The notes beneath the pieces were generated by a model. That model did not search any database. It was not told the origin of the DNA and worked only from the letters and a program-made list of their open reading frames with translations. 64,000 nucleotides of DNA from Corallococcus macrosporus (GTDB lineage Bacteria > Myxococcota > Myxococcia > Myxococcales > Myxococcaceae). The stretch is taken from NCBI RefSeq assembly GCF_017302985.1, contig NZ_JAFIMU010000007.1, positions 124,001-188,000 of the forward strand, given 5' to 3'. Positions 27,750 to 36,096 of the stretch are shown here, piece after piece (position 1 is the first letter of the stretch; every line of letters starts with the position of its first letter). Both the position numbers and the translations under genes were made by a program.

Positions 27750-29174
27750 ATGCAGCCGAACCTGAACCGGCTCCTGCGGGCACTCGCCCGCGAGGGGCTC
27801 GACGTCACCTACGACGGACGTGTGTACACCGTCCGCCTCCAGACCCATCCCCATGCTCCGCCCGCCGAGGTCCTGCTTCCGCCGGACCTGCCGGTGGAGG
27901 GCAAGGCGCTCCAACAACTCGCGGCGCTCGCCGCGCTTCACCATCCCAACGGCGGCCGCGTGAAGCAGGTGCGCGCGACGCCAGACTTCCATCCGGGCGA
28001 CTCCGGGGTGGCCATCGGGTCGGTGGTCCACACGGAAGGCCTGGTGGTGCCCGGCGCCGTGGGCACGGACATCAACTGCGGCATGCGCCTGCACGTCGCG
28101 GACATCCCCGTGGACGCCTTCCTCGCCCGCCGCGACGCCTTCGTCGAGCGGATGAAGGGGCACTGCTTCTTCGGCACGCGCGACGTCCCCCAGGGCTCGC
28201 GCGCGCTGGAGGCGCTGCTGCGCGACGGCCTGCCCGGCTGGCTCCAGGAGACGGTGGAGCAGCCGCTGGGCATGGCGGCCCGGGTGGACCTGGGCCAGTT
28301 GGACCGCGAGTCCGGGCGCGTCCACCTGGGAGGCGCGCTGGAGGGCGACCCGGCCTGGGCGCCCACGGGGCTGCGGCGCGAGGGCGTGGTGCGGGACCCG
28401 GGGCTGGCCACCATTGGCGGCGGCAACCACTTCGTGGAGGTGCAGCGCGTGGAGGCCGTGGTGGACCGCGCGCGGGCCTGGGCATGGGGCGTGCGAGAGG
28501 GCCAGCTCGCCTTCATGGTGCACTCCGGCTCGCGGGACATGGGCAAGCACGTGGGGAGAGCGTGGCAGGAGCGGGCGCGGGCCGCGTGGCCCCCGGGGGC
28601 GGCGCACCCGGGGAGCGGCATCTTCCCGCTCGCGGATCCCGTGAAGGTGCGCGAGTACCTGAAAGCGGAGGCCACGGCGGCCAACTACGCCTTCCTCAAC
28701 CGGCTGCTGCTCGCGGAGCTGGTGCGGCAGACGCTGCGGGAGCTGTTCGGGGACGTGGAGGCGCCGCTCGTCTACGACGTGCCCCACAACATCACCCTGC
28801 CCTGGGAAGGCGGCTGGCTGGCGCGCAAGGGCGCCTGCCCGGCCGAGGAGGACCAGCCGGTCATCATCCCCGGCTCCATGGGCGCGACGTCCTACCTGAT
28901 GCGGGGGCTGGGCAACGCGAAGGCGCTGGCGTCGGCCTCGCACGGGGCGGGCCGGGCGCACTCGCGCTTCTCCCTGTCGCGCGGCGGCGCGAAGCACCGT
29001 GAGGAGGACCTGGGCCTCACGGGGGTGGACTGCATCGCGCTGCGGGCCGAGCGCCGCATCGAGGAGGCCCCCGCCGCCTACAAGCCCATTGGCCCGGTCA
29101 TCGACTCGCAGGTGGAAGCGGACATCGTGCGGGAGGTGGCCCGGCTCAAGCCGCTGATGACGTTCAAGGCCTGA
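27750..29174 (+). CDS. rtcB: RtcB family RNA ligase
   Basis: 474 residues. The RtcB signature residues are in place: C110 in GTDINCGMR and H227 in TIGGGNHFVE and H258 in MVHSGSRDMG for metal binding, and H398 in SASHGAGR as the guanylate-accepting nucleophile. The enzyme joins 2',3'-cyclic phosphate or 3'-phosphate RNA ends to 5'-OH ends with GTP and Mn2+, in tRNA repair or splicing. No archease or Rtc operon partner is adjacent. ATG 27750 follows GAGAAGG. A 7-base inverted repeat (27709-27715 with 27725-27731) lies in the leader, of unknown meaning. Confidence 0.92.
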   Translation: MQPNLNRLLRALAREGLDVTYDGRVYTVRLQTHPHAPPAEVLLPPDLPVEGKALQQLAALAALHHPNGGRVKQVRATPDFHPGDSGVAIGSVVHTEGLVVPGAVGTDINCGMRLHVADIPVDAFLARRDAFVERMKGHCFFGTRDVPQGSRALEALLRDGLPGWLQETVEQPLGMAARVDLGQLDRESGRVHLGGALEGDPAWAPTGLRREGVVRDPGLATIGGGNHFVEVQRVEAVVDRARAWAWGVREGQLAFMVHSGSRDMGKHVGRAWQERARAAWPPGAAHPGSGIFPLADPVKVREYLKAEATAANYAFLNRLLLAELVRQTLRELFGDVEAPLVYDVPHNITLPWEGGWLARKGACPAEEDQPVIIPGSMGATSYLMRGLGNAKALASASHGAGRAHSRFSLSRGGAKHREEDLGLTGVDCIALRAERRIEEAPAAYKPIGPVIDSQVEADIVREVARLKPLMTFKA

Positions 29175-29302
29175 TGGGCAGCTCGCCACCGCCCTGGGCC
29201 AGCTCGCCACGGATTGAGAGCCATTGGCGTCAGGGGCGTTCCGACTGTCATTGAGGCCCGGTACTCCTGGGCGCGTCTTCCACCCGCGTCCAGGAGTCAC
29301 CC

Positions 29303-29899
29303 ATGTCGAAGCGTTTCGTGTCCTACGCCATGCCGGCGGCCGCGCTGTTGCTGGGGGCCTGCGGCGGCCCTGAGACCCTCGAGTCCGAGGTCCCGGCGGA
29401 GCCGTCCGTGGCCACCACGGAGCAGGGCCTGTCCAGCATCACCATCAACGACTTCCCGCTGGCCTTCTACGTCCCGCCGAAGACGCCGGGAGGTGACGCG
29501 GACTTCGCCGGTCACGGCCCGCGGATGGCCCTCAACTTCGAGTTCGAGGTGCGCAACGCCAACGAGCTGTGGGTCGGCATGTTCATCTGGGGAGACGAAA
29601 CGGGCGGACGGGACACCCATGTCTTCGGGGGCCAGTGGTACCACATCGCCACCACCGCGACGCCCATCGTGGGCGTGACGCCGGCGCCGTGGCCCGTCGC
29701 GGACTACTGGCAGGGCGCCGAATTCACCTTCACGTACACGGACTCGGGACACTACCAGGACGCCTATGGCTTCCCGCAGCTGTCGTCGAACACGCGCATG
29801 GTGCAGAACATCACCTGCGTGGGTGACACCTCGGGCGACGAGGCCGGGACGAAGACGGGCTGCTCGGCCGTGCTGCACGACCTGACCATCACCTTCTGA
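29303..29899 (+). CDS. Lipoprotein of unknown function
   Basis: 198 residues. The leader AMPAAALLLGAC has a good lipobox, so the protein should be lipid-anchored in the envelope. After a Glu/Pro/Ser-rich linker comes a beta-rich domain (NDFPLAFYVPP, MALNFEFEVRNANELWVGMFIWGDE, GAEFTFTYTDSGHYQDAYGF) with one Cys pair near the end (ITCVGD and KTGCSAV), which probably forms a disulfide. I do not recognise the fold. CAGGAG lies 6 bases before the ATG. A strong double hairpin follows the stop. Confidence 0.65.
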   Translation: MSKRFVSYAMPAAALLLGACGGPETLESEVPAEPSVATTEQGLSSITINDFPLAFYVPPKTPGGDADFAGHGPRMALNFEFEVRNANELWVGMFIWGDETGGRDTHVFGGQWYHIATTATPIVGVTPAPWPVADYWQGAEFTFTYTDSGHYQDAYGFPQLSSNTRMVQNITCVGDTSGDEAGTKTGCSAVLHDLTITF

Positions 29900-29901
29900 C
29901 A

Positions 29902-29959
29902 CCCCGCGTGAGCGCGGCGTGACGCGGGGCGTCCGGTTCGAGGGGGCCGGACGCCCCGC
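29902..29959 (+). terminator. Two overlapping GC-rich hairpins after a lipoprotein gene, probable terminator
   Basis: The first hairpin pairs CCCCGCGT (29902-29909) with ACGCGGGG (29922-29929). The second pairs a 13-base arm (29924-29936) with 29947-29959 around a 10-base loop, all perfect matches. They share six bases, so only one can form at a time. There is no U tract, as is common for terminators in GC-rich genomes. Confidence 0.45.
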
Positions 29960-29990
29960 CGATTGGCTCGCGCGGCAACGGCGGTCCCGT

Positions 29991-29996
29991 TAGCTT
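29991..29996 (+). promoter_or_regulatory. Possible -10 box of a leaderless transcript
   Basis: TAGCTT is placed 8 bases before the ATG at 30005, and there is no Shine-Dalgarno sequence. The spacing equals that of the better-supported promoters at 12492-12520 and 52040-52068. No good -35 box is visible at 16-18 bases. Confidence 0.35.
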
Positions 29997-30004
29997 GCGC
30001 GCCC

Positions 30005-30511
30005 ATGTACTTCGAGACCTTTTCCCAGATGAAGAAGCAGCTCGGGCAGTTGGGCAAGTGGCTGGAGGCGGGCGCTGCCCATGCCAAGGCGAAGTCCTTC
30101 GACCCCAACCTCTACCTGGGCTTCCGGCTGGCGCCGGATCAGCTCCCGTTCGTCAAGCAGGTGCAGATCGCCTGTGACGCCGCGAAGCTGGGGGCCTCGC
30201 GGCTGACCGGCAAGCCCGCGCCGTCGCACGCGGACACGGAGCAGACGCTGGAGGAGCTCGGCGCCCGCGTCCGGTCCACCATCGAGTACCTGGACACGCT
30301 CACGGCGAAGGACTTCGAGGGCGCGGCCACCCGCGTCATCACCAATCCCCGGTGGGAGGGCAAGGTGATGAGCGGCGCGGACAACTTCCAGGAGCACATC
30401 ATCCCGAACTTCTACTTCCACCTCACCCACACGTACGCGCTGCTGCGGCACAACGGCGTCAACCTGGGCAAGGCGGACTACCTGGGGACGCTGAGCCTTC
30501 GCGCGCCGTGA
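30005..30511 (+). CDS. DUF1993 family protein
   Basis: 168 residues, all-helical. The DUF1993 pattern is clear: SQMKKQLGQLGKWLEAG, RLAPDQLPFVKQVQIACDAAK, TLEELGARVRSTIEYLDTL, and NFYFHLTHTYALLRHNGVNLGKADYLG at the end. This family belongs to the DinB-like four-helix group; no function is established. The gene meets the oxidosqualene cyclase gene tail to tail with a 53-base antisense overlap. ATG 30005 is preferred to upstream in-frame codons because homology begins there and a -10-like box is 8 bases upstream. Confidence 0.85.
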   Translation: MYFETFSQMKKQLGQLGKWLEAGAAHAKAKSFDPNLYLGFRLAPDQLPFVKQVQIACDAAKLGASRLTGKPAPSHADTEQTLEELGARVRSTIEYLDTLTAKDFEGAATRVITNPRWEGKVMSGADNFQEHIIPNFYFHLTHTYALLRHNGVNLGKADYLGTLSLRAP

Positions 30512-32423
30512 GGCCTGGGCCTGTCGCTTCCGCGAGCGACAGCGCCCACAGCGGGAAGATGCGCAGGTAGGCGTCGTAGTGGATGGCGCAGGTGCGGTTG
30601 AACACGCCGGCCAGGGGCTCCGGGGGCCACTGGCCGTGCGGCCCCTGGGTCGCGCGCAGCCACGCCACGCCCCTTCGTGTGGCATCGCTGTCCCGCTCGC
30701 CCGCCGCCACCAGTGCCAGCACGGCCCAGGACGTCGTCACCGCGTGGCCGGTGCGCCCCTCCACCCAGCGGCGCTCGCGGCAGGACTGGAGGGTCTCACT
30801 CCAGGAGCCGTCCTCGCGCTGGTGGGCCCCGAGGAACGTGACCGCCTTGCGCAGCGCGGGGTCCCTGGCACTCGCGCCCGCGGCCACCAGTCCGGTAACG
30901 CCGAACCAGGTGCCATAGCTGAAGCACACGCCCCACGAACCCTCCCAGCTTCCGTCCGCACGCTGCTGGCGGCGCAGGAAGTCCGCGCCCCGCGCGATGG
31001 CCCGTCCCACTGGCGCCTCCGGCCACGCGTTCCGCCACGCGGCCAGCGCCTGCACGCAGGCCGACGTGCACTCCACGTAGCTGGGGTCCACCATGATGCT
31101 GGCGAACACGTCCGAGGGATTGAACCGCTCCAGCCAGCGCGGGCCCCGCTGCCGCTCGTAGGTGGCCCAGCCTCCGTCCCGGTTCTGCAAGGACAGGATG
31201 AATGCCACCGCCTGCTCCAGGCGCTCGTGCGGCACGCGGTTGAGCCTGAGCGGCTGCAACAACAGACACGCCTTCAGTGCCTCCGCCGTGCAATCGCTGA
31301 TGGGCCAGCCGTGCGCGCGCGTGCTGAAGGGCCACCCTCCCCGGCTCGGGTGCCGGTGGTGGCGCGCGGCGTCTGGCGAATCCTCCAGCACCTGCTGCGC
31401 TTCCAGGAAGCGGCCCGCGCGCTCCAGCGTGTCCCGCGCTCCAGCCGCCTCGCCGGACGCCACCAGCGCCTGCACCGCGAAGGCGGTGTCCCAGAGCTGC
31501 GAGGAGTTGTAGCCGTTGAACGTGATGCCTTCCCGGGTGTGTTGGAGGTAGTCCGGCAGGCGCTCCAGGTGGGCGCGCACCTCGGGGCCGTCCGGCCGCG
31601 CCACGTGCCACACCACCATGTCGAGGACCTTGTTGATGGGCCCGATGCAGATGGCGTGCGTCGCCGTGTCCTCCCCGCGAATCAACGCCAGGGACTCGTC
31701 CAGCGCGCGGGCCCGCAGCCGCTTCGAGTGGAAGCGCTCATACCACCCCAGCACCCGGTGCACGGCGCGCAGCCCCAGGCCGTGGGGCGTGTACGCATCC
31801 GTCCCGGCCACCCGGCCGCGCGCCGCCTTCCAGTCCACGTCCGCGTAGGGCTGGGGATACAGCTCGCGCCGCAGCTCGGCCAGCAGCGGCGTTTCCCTGG
31901 CGCGGACCCGGCGGCCATAGAGCCAGCCCATGGGCAGGTACACCATGCGGCAGTGACACCAGAGCCGCGACGGATGGAACGGCAGCGCTCGCGGCAGCAG
32001 CCAGAGCTCCGGCGGCACGGGCGCCAGGCCCGCGTAGTCGTAGAGCCCCAGCAGGGCGAGGACGAACTTCCCCCAGGACGCGCTGCCCCGCGGGCCGCCC
32101 CGGGGAAGGAACCACGCCCGCGCGCGGAGCAGGTCCGCGTCCTCCGCGCCGACGCCCAGCAGCCGCTGCGCGACGTAGTTGAGCACCGTCGTGAAGACGA
32201 GGCTGGGCGACTCCACGTCCAGCCCCCAGCCGCCGTCCGCGTTCTGGCGCGCGCGCATGTACGCGATGAGCCCGTCCCTCACGCGCGCGTCCGGCGAGCG
32301 GCCCATCACGTACAGCCCGGCCACGTACACCGGGGCCAGGAAGAGCGGGCCGCTGTAGTCCCCCTTCCAGGAGCCGTCCGCCTCCTGCGTCCGGGCCAGC
32401 ACGTCGCGCGCGTGGCGAAGCAT
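30459..32423 (-). CDS. osc: Oxidosqualene cyclase, predicted cycloartenol-synthase type
   Basis: 654 residues. It cyclises 2,3-oxidosqualene to a protosterol. QW motifs recur (QNADGGWG 60-67, QNRDGGWATY, QQRADGSWEGSWG, QREDGSW). The catalytic acid lies in SDCTAE (D377, C378), the oxidosqualene-cyclase motif, and not in the DxDD of squalene-hopene cyclases. VECTSA (C452) matches the second active-site Cys. Residues that separate cycloartenol from lanosterol synthases in plants and fungi are Y305 (GYNSSQLWDT), H371 and I375 (HGWPISD), all of the cycloartenol kind. ATG 32423 was chosen because it overlaps the squalene synthase stop as TGATG; an ATG 42 bases upstream is possible but lies inside that gene. 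Confidence 0.92.
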   Translation of the reverse strand: MLRHARDVLARTQEADGSWKGDYSGPLFLAPVYVAGLYVMGRSPDARVRDGLIAYMRARQNADGGWGLDVESPSLVFTTVLNYVAQRLLGVGAEDADLLRARAWFLPRGGPRGSASWGKFVLALLGLYDYAGLAPVPPELWLLPRALPFHPSRLWCHCRMVYLPMGWLYGRRVRARETPLLAELRRELYPQPYADVDWKAARGRVAGTDAYTPHGLGLRAVHRVLGWYERFHSKRLRARALDESLALIRGEDTATHAICIGPINKVLDMVVWHVARPDGPEVRAHLERLPDYLQHTREGITFNGYNSSQLWDTAFAVQALVASGEAAGARDTLERAGRFLEAQQVLEDSPDAARHHRHPSRGGWPFSTRAHGWPISDCTAEALKACLLLQPLRLNRVPHERLEQAVAFILSLQNRDGGWATYERQRGPRWLERFNPSDVFASIMVDPSYVECTSACVQALAAWRNAWPEAPVGRAIARGADFLRRQQRADGSWEGSWGVCFSYGTWFGVTGLVAAGASARDPALRKAVTFLGAHQREDGSWSETLQSCRERRWVEGRTGHAVTTSWAVLALVAAGERDSDATRRGVAWLRATQGPHGQWPPEPLAGVFNRTCAIHYDAYLRIFPLWALSLAEATGPGLTAREGSASPGSPPCPG

Positions 32424-33469
32424 CAGAGCCGGGCCTCCATGCCGTGCCGGGGCGCTCGCGAGCACCAGGCGTAGAGCGCCCGCAGCGCCTCATCCGAGTC
32501 GACGTTCTCCTGCGTGAGCCGCATCAGCGCCTCCACCGTCTCCCGGCGGATCTTCACCGGCTCCGGTTCGAGCACCGCGGGGTTGCCCTCCAGCGCGTCC
32601 AGCGTCGCGGCCGCGAAGAAGAGCGGGTAGAGGCAGAACAGCCGCAGGCCGGGCTCCTCGCGCGGAAGGGCCAGGGAGTATTCGAGCGCGACCTCCAGCT
32701 CACCGCGCGCCACCGCCACCAGCTCGTCCATCAGCGCCACCGCCCGCGAGCGCAGGGACGGCAGGGCCAGCGTGGCGGGCGTGAGGCCATGCGCGGCCAT
32801 GCGGTCCCTGGGCAGCCAGCAACTGCCCCGGTCCAGGTCCTCGCGCACGTCCTTCAGGATGTTGGTGAGCTGCAGGGCGCGGCCAAAGGCAGGCGCCCGC
32901 GACGTCAGGCCCTCCTGGCGCCAGGCCACCCGGGGTGAGCTGGCGATGAAGAGCCCGGTCAGCATCTCGCCCACGACGCCGGCCACGTAATAGCAATACC
33001 TGAACGTCGCCTGGAGGTCGGGCAGCCCCATCACCTGCCCGCTCCCGCCGTGCATCCGCTGCATCTGGTTCATCCCGCCGGTCATCGTGCGCACGCACCG
33101 GGCGATGGGCGGGTGGACCCAGGTGGGAAGCGAGGCCAGGGTCTCGAGCACCGTCAGGGTCTCCAGCACCAGCTCGGCCTCCGGGGCGGGCGCCTCGTCC
33201 CGCAGGGCGAGCCGCGCCCTCCGCGCGAAGGAACGGGCCTGGGCCTCCCAGCCCGGCCCCAATGACACCAGGGCGCCCAGCTCGTCGAGCAGCGCGGATT
33301 GGGATGGCGCGGGGGACTCGTCCTCCAGCGTGTCCGCGATGCGGCACAGCAGGTAGGCCACCGTGACCGCGAGGTCCAGGGGCTCGGGCAGCAACGGGAT
33401 GTTGAGCGCGAACGTCCGGGAAACCCGGGGCAGTTGCGTGCGACAGAATGACGCTCCCTGCTCTTTCAT
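32423..33469 (-). CDS. sqs: Squalene/phytoene synthase family, predicted squalene synthase
   Basis: 348 residues, all-helical trans-isoprenyl diphosphate synthase family. The two Asp-rich motifs are DTLED (46-50) and NILKDVREDLDRG (from N203, with D207 and D211), and the YCYYVAGVVGEMLTGLF helix is typical. The family condenses two farnesyl (squalene) or two geranylgeranyl (phytoene) diphosphates. The neighbouring oxidosqualene cyclase and squalene epoxidase favour squalene, but sequence alone does not prove it. AGGAGG lies 5 bases before the ATG. The gene is first in a two-gene unit with the cyclase and diverges from the epoxidase gene across 48 bases, so the promoters must be shared or overlapping. 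Confidence 0.88.
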   Translation of the reverse strand: MKEQGASFCRTQLPRVSRTFALNIPLLPEPLDLAVTVAYLLCRIADTLEDESPAPSQSALLDELGALVSLGPGWEAQARSFARRARLALRDEAPAPEAELVLETLTVLETLASLPTWVHPPIARCVRTMTGGMNQMQRMHGGSGQVMGLPDLQATFRYCYYVAGVVGEMLTGLFIASSPRVAWRQEGLTSRAPAFGRALQLTNILKDVREDLDRGSCWLPRDRMAAHGLTPATLALPSLRSRAVALMDELVAVARGELEVALEYSLALPREEPGLRLFCLYPLFFAAATLDALEGNPAVLEPEPVKIRRETVEALMRLTQENVDSDEALRALYAWCSRAPRHGMEARL

Positions 33470-33517
33470 GCCTGCCTCCTCTGCGTGCGATGCCGCGATT
33501 CAATGGCTAAGTAGTCA

Positions 33518-35056
33518 ATGCCAGACATGGTGTCTGGGAACCCGAGCGGAGGCCACGTGGAGGACGCCGAGGTGGTGATAGCCGGAGGTGGGCCCGCGGG
33601 CTGCACGGTGGCGGCGGCGCTCGTCGAGCTGGGGTTGTCCGTCCTGCTGCTGGACGCGGGCGTGGACCGGCACAAACAGCTCGCGGGCGAGCTCCTGCAC
33701 CCCGCCGGCATCCGGGACCTGCGCGCGCTGGGCTTCGGGGACGTCGTGGAGGGCTGGAAGGCCCAGCCCGTGCGCGGCTTCGCGGTGCGCTTCCATGCCC
33801 CTGCCCGCACCCTCGTCCTGCCCTACGGCCGGGGTGCCACGGGGCTGTCGCTGGAGCACGCCACGCTCACGGAGCCCCTGCTGGAGGCGGTGTCGCGGCG
33901 GCGCGGCGTCACCGTGCGCACCCGGGCCCGCGTGACGGCGGTGGAGCACAACGGCGAGCACGGCGTGCGCCTGCGCTACACGCACGCGGGCGCCGAGCAC
34001 ACCGTGCGCGCCCGGCTGCTCGTGGCCGCGGACGGACGCGCGTCGCCGGTGCGGCGGATGCTGGGCATCGCCGAGCACCACACGCGCCTGTCCACCATGC
34101 TGGGAGTGACGGTGGACAGCGCCTGCCTGACCCACCCGGACCACGGCCACCAGTTCGTGGGCGGCGCCGTGCACGCGCTGGCCTACGGCATCCAGCCCGG
34201 CGTGGCGCGCGTGATGGTGGACCTGCCCCTGGGCAGCACCGTCCAGACGCTGCGGGACAGGCCGGAGCTGCTGCTCGCCCTGCCCTCCAGTCTGAGGCAC
34301 GCCGTCTGGCGGGCGCTGGAGCAACGGCCCGCCGTGCGCATGGCGTCCAACGACGACTGGCTGGCGGAGACCGTCTGGATGGGCAGCGCCGTGCTCGTCG
34401 GCGACGCCGCGGCGTGCTGCCACCCGCTCACCGCGAGCGGCATGGCGTCCTGCTTCCACGACGCCCGCGCCCTCCAGGAATCGCTGGAGCGCCACCCGGG
34501 CCACATCGCCCGCGCGCTGGAGCACTACGCGCACGCGCGGCGTCCCGCCCAGCGCACGCGCGTCGCGCTCGCGTCCGCGCTCTACAGCGCCTTCGCCGGA
34601 CAGGACGAGGGCATGCGGGCCCTGCGCATGGGCCTGTTGCACTACTGGGAGCACAGCCCTCGCGGCGCGCGGGCCTCCATGGCGCTGCTCTCCTCCGAGG
34701 AGCCCCGCATGCGGGTGATGGCCCGCGAGTACCTGCGCGTCATCGCGCATGCCTTCGCCGCGATGCTCTCGCCCAGCGGCCCCGGAGGCAGCCTCCGGTC
34801 CGCCGGGCCTCTGTTGCGCTCGGCCGGGCCGCCCCTGCGGGGCACGGTGGCGAGCGCGGTGGAACAGGTGGGGAGCTGGCTGCATCGTCGCGTCCGCCGT
34901 CCCGTCTACACGCTGGCCCGCGCCGGCTGGGTTTCACCGAGGCGCGCCTTCGCGTCCAACCGGTACCCCCGGCCGCGCCAGTCCACCTGCCGCGACAGCC
35001 GCGCGGACAGCGCCACGCCGGCCCCCAGCAGCGGAAGGACCGCCGGCACCCAGTAG
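33518..35056 (+). CDS. sqmo: FAD-dependent squalene monooxygenase (squalene epoxidase)-like
   Basis: 512 residues. It should epoxidise squalene to 2,3-oxidosqualene using FAD, O2 and an electron donor. The FAD site is GGGPAG (23-28) followed by the acidic end of the second strand (LLLDAG). GELLHPAGIRDLRALG corresponds to the GExLQPGG segment of squalene epoxidases, LVAADGR is the second nucleotide motif, and GDAAACCHPLTASGM (295-309) matches the GDA--HPLTGGGM signature. The last 45 residues are low-complexity and lie over the end of the opposing glycosyltransferase gene. ATG 33518 and ATG 33527 are both possible starts. The companion donor reductase is not obvious in the window. Confidence 0.88.
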   Translation: MPDMVSGNPSGGHVEDAEVVIAGGGPAGCTVAAALVELGLSVLLLDAGVDRHKQLAGELLHPAGIRDLRALGFGDVVEGWKAQPVRGFAVRFHAPARTLVLPYGRGATGLSLEHATLTEPLLEAVSRRRGVTVRTRARVTAVEHNGEHGVRLRYTHAGAEHTVRARLLVAADGRASPVRRMLGIAEHHTRLSTMLGVTVDSACLTHPDHGHQFVGGAVHALAYGIQPGVARVMVDLPLGSTVQTLRDRPELLLALPSSLRHAVWRALEQRPAVRMASNDDWLAETVWMGSAVLVGDAAACCHPLTASGMASCFHDARALQESLERHPGHIARALEHYAHARRPAQRTRVALASALYSAFAGQDEGMRALRMGLLHYWEHSPRGARASMALLSSEEPRMRVMAREYLRVIAHAFAAMLSPSGPGGSLRSAGPLLRSAGPPLRGTVASAVEQVGSWLHRRVRRPVYTLARAGWVSPRRAFASNRYPRPRQSTCRDSRADSATPAPSSGRTAGTQ

Positions 35057-36096
35057 TGCCGGGGCGCCACGTCCGGCCCGTGGCAGGCCCGCTGGAGCCG
35101 CAGCTGGCTCCACACGCAGAAGCCGATGGGCACCGCCGCCAGGGCCGCCGTCTCCCAGGCCCTCCGCGCCACCGCCGCCGCCAGGCTGCCCCAGGACAGC
35201 CAGCTCACCCCGCCGCGCACCCAGTGCGTCCGGGCGAAGGCCCCCGGCAGCCCCGCCTCCGAGAAGAGGATCCACCGCCGGAAGATGCGCAGGAAGGCGC
35301 CCAGCTCCAGGTGCCCCGTGACGACGCGCAGGGGCGCGTGCACGACGCGGTTCTTCCACCCGGCCTCGTGCAGCCGGCGCCCCAGGTACATGTCATCCAC
35401 GAACTGCCCGGCCGCGCAGCCCACGCCCCCGATGGCTGCGAGCGCCTCACGGCGGAAGACCATCAACTGCCCCATGATGAAGGGCAGCGCGCCATCCGGC
35501 TTTGCCGCGCACGCGACCGACGCGCCGTACCACGCGTTCACCAGCAGCCCGTAGCCCACGTCCCCCGCGAGGGGCGCGTCCGCCGCCGCGTAGATGGGCG
35601 CGAACGTGGCGCCCGTCCGGCCATCCTCCAGGAGGGCCCCCACCAGCGCCGTGAGCACGCCGGGCGTGGGCCGCGTGTCTGAATCGCTGAAGGCCAGGAG
35701 CTCACACCGGGAGCGGGCCACGCCCACCTGCATCGCGTTGAGCTTGCCGGTCATCCCTTCCGGAGGCTCGCCCGCGACCACCAGCTCCACCCGCTTCGCG
35801 CGCGTGGAGCGCGCGGCCACCTCCTCGCGGGTGGGGAGGAACGCCGGGTCCTCCTCGCTGTCGAAGACGAAGAGCACCTCCCACTCGCCGGGATAGTCCA
35901 GGTCCAGCAGCGCGCGCACGTTCGCTCGCGCGTCCACGTCCAGGCCGCGGATGGGACGGATGACCGTCACGGAGGGCGGCTCGAAGCGCCTCGAAGGTGG
36001 CACCGGGCGCCGTCGCAGGCCGGCCATCAATTCCAGGTGGCCCTGCACGAGCACGCCCAGCGCCGCCGCCGTCCACCCCAGGTTCCGCGCGTTCAT
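34906..36096 (-). CDS. Ceramide glucosyltransferase-like GT family 21/2 enzyme (HpnI-like)
   Basis: 396 residues. A hydrophobic N-terminal segment (WTAAALGVLVQGHLELMAG) anchors a GT-A domain with SVTVIRPIRGLD, D79 (VLFVFDSEEDPA), GKLNAM, the DxD motif D138-S-D140 and the acid pair D234-D235 (GQFVDDMYLG). RIFRRW resembles the (Q/R)xxRW motif but is spaced one residue wider. Two or three membrane segments end the protein. Relatives transfer sugars to ceramide or act in hopanoid gene clusters (HpnI). Here the acceptor could be a sterol, ceramide or diacylglycerol. Its ATG overlaps the stop of the MMPL gene (ATGA). Confidence 0.85.
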   Translation of the reverse strand: MNARNLGWTAAALGVLVQGHLELMAGLRRRPVPPSRRFEPPSVTVIRPIRGLDVDARANVRALLDLDYPGEWEVLFVFDSEEDPAFLPTREEVAARSTRAKRVELVVAGEPPEGMTGKLNAMQVGVARSRCELLAFSDSDTRPTPGVLTALVGALLEDGRTGATFAPIYAAADAPLAGDVGYGLLVNAWYGASVACAAKPDGALPFIMGQLMVFRREALAAIGGVGCAAGQFVDDMYLGRRLHEAGWKNRVVHAPLRVVTGHLELGAFLRIFRRWILFSEAGLPGAFARTHWVRGGVSWLSWGSLAAAVARRAWETAALAAVPIGFCVWSQLRLQRACHGPDVAPRHYWVPAVLPLLGAGVALSARLSRQVDWRGRGYRLDAKARLGETQPARASV

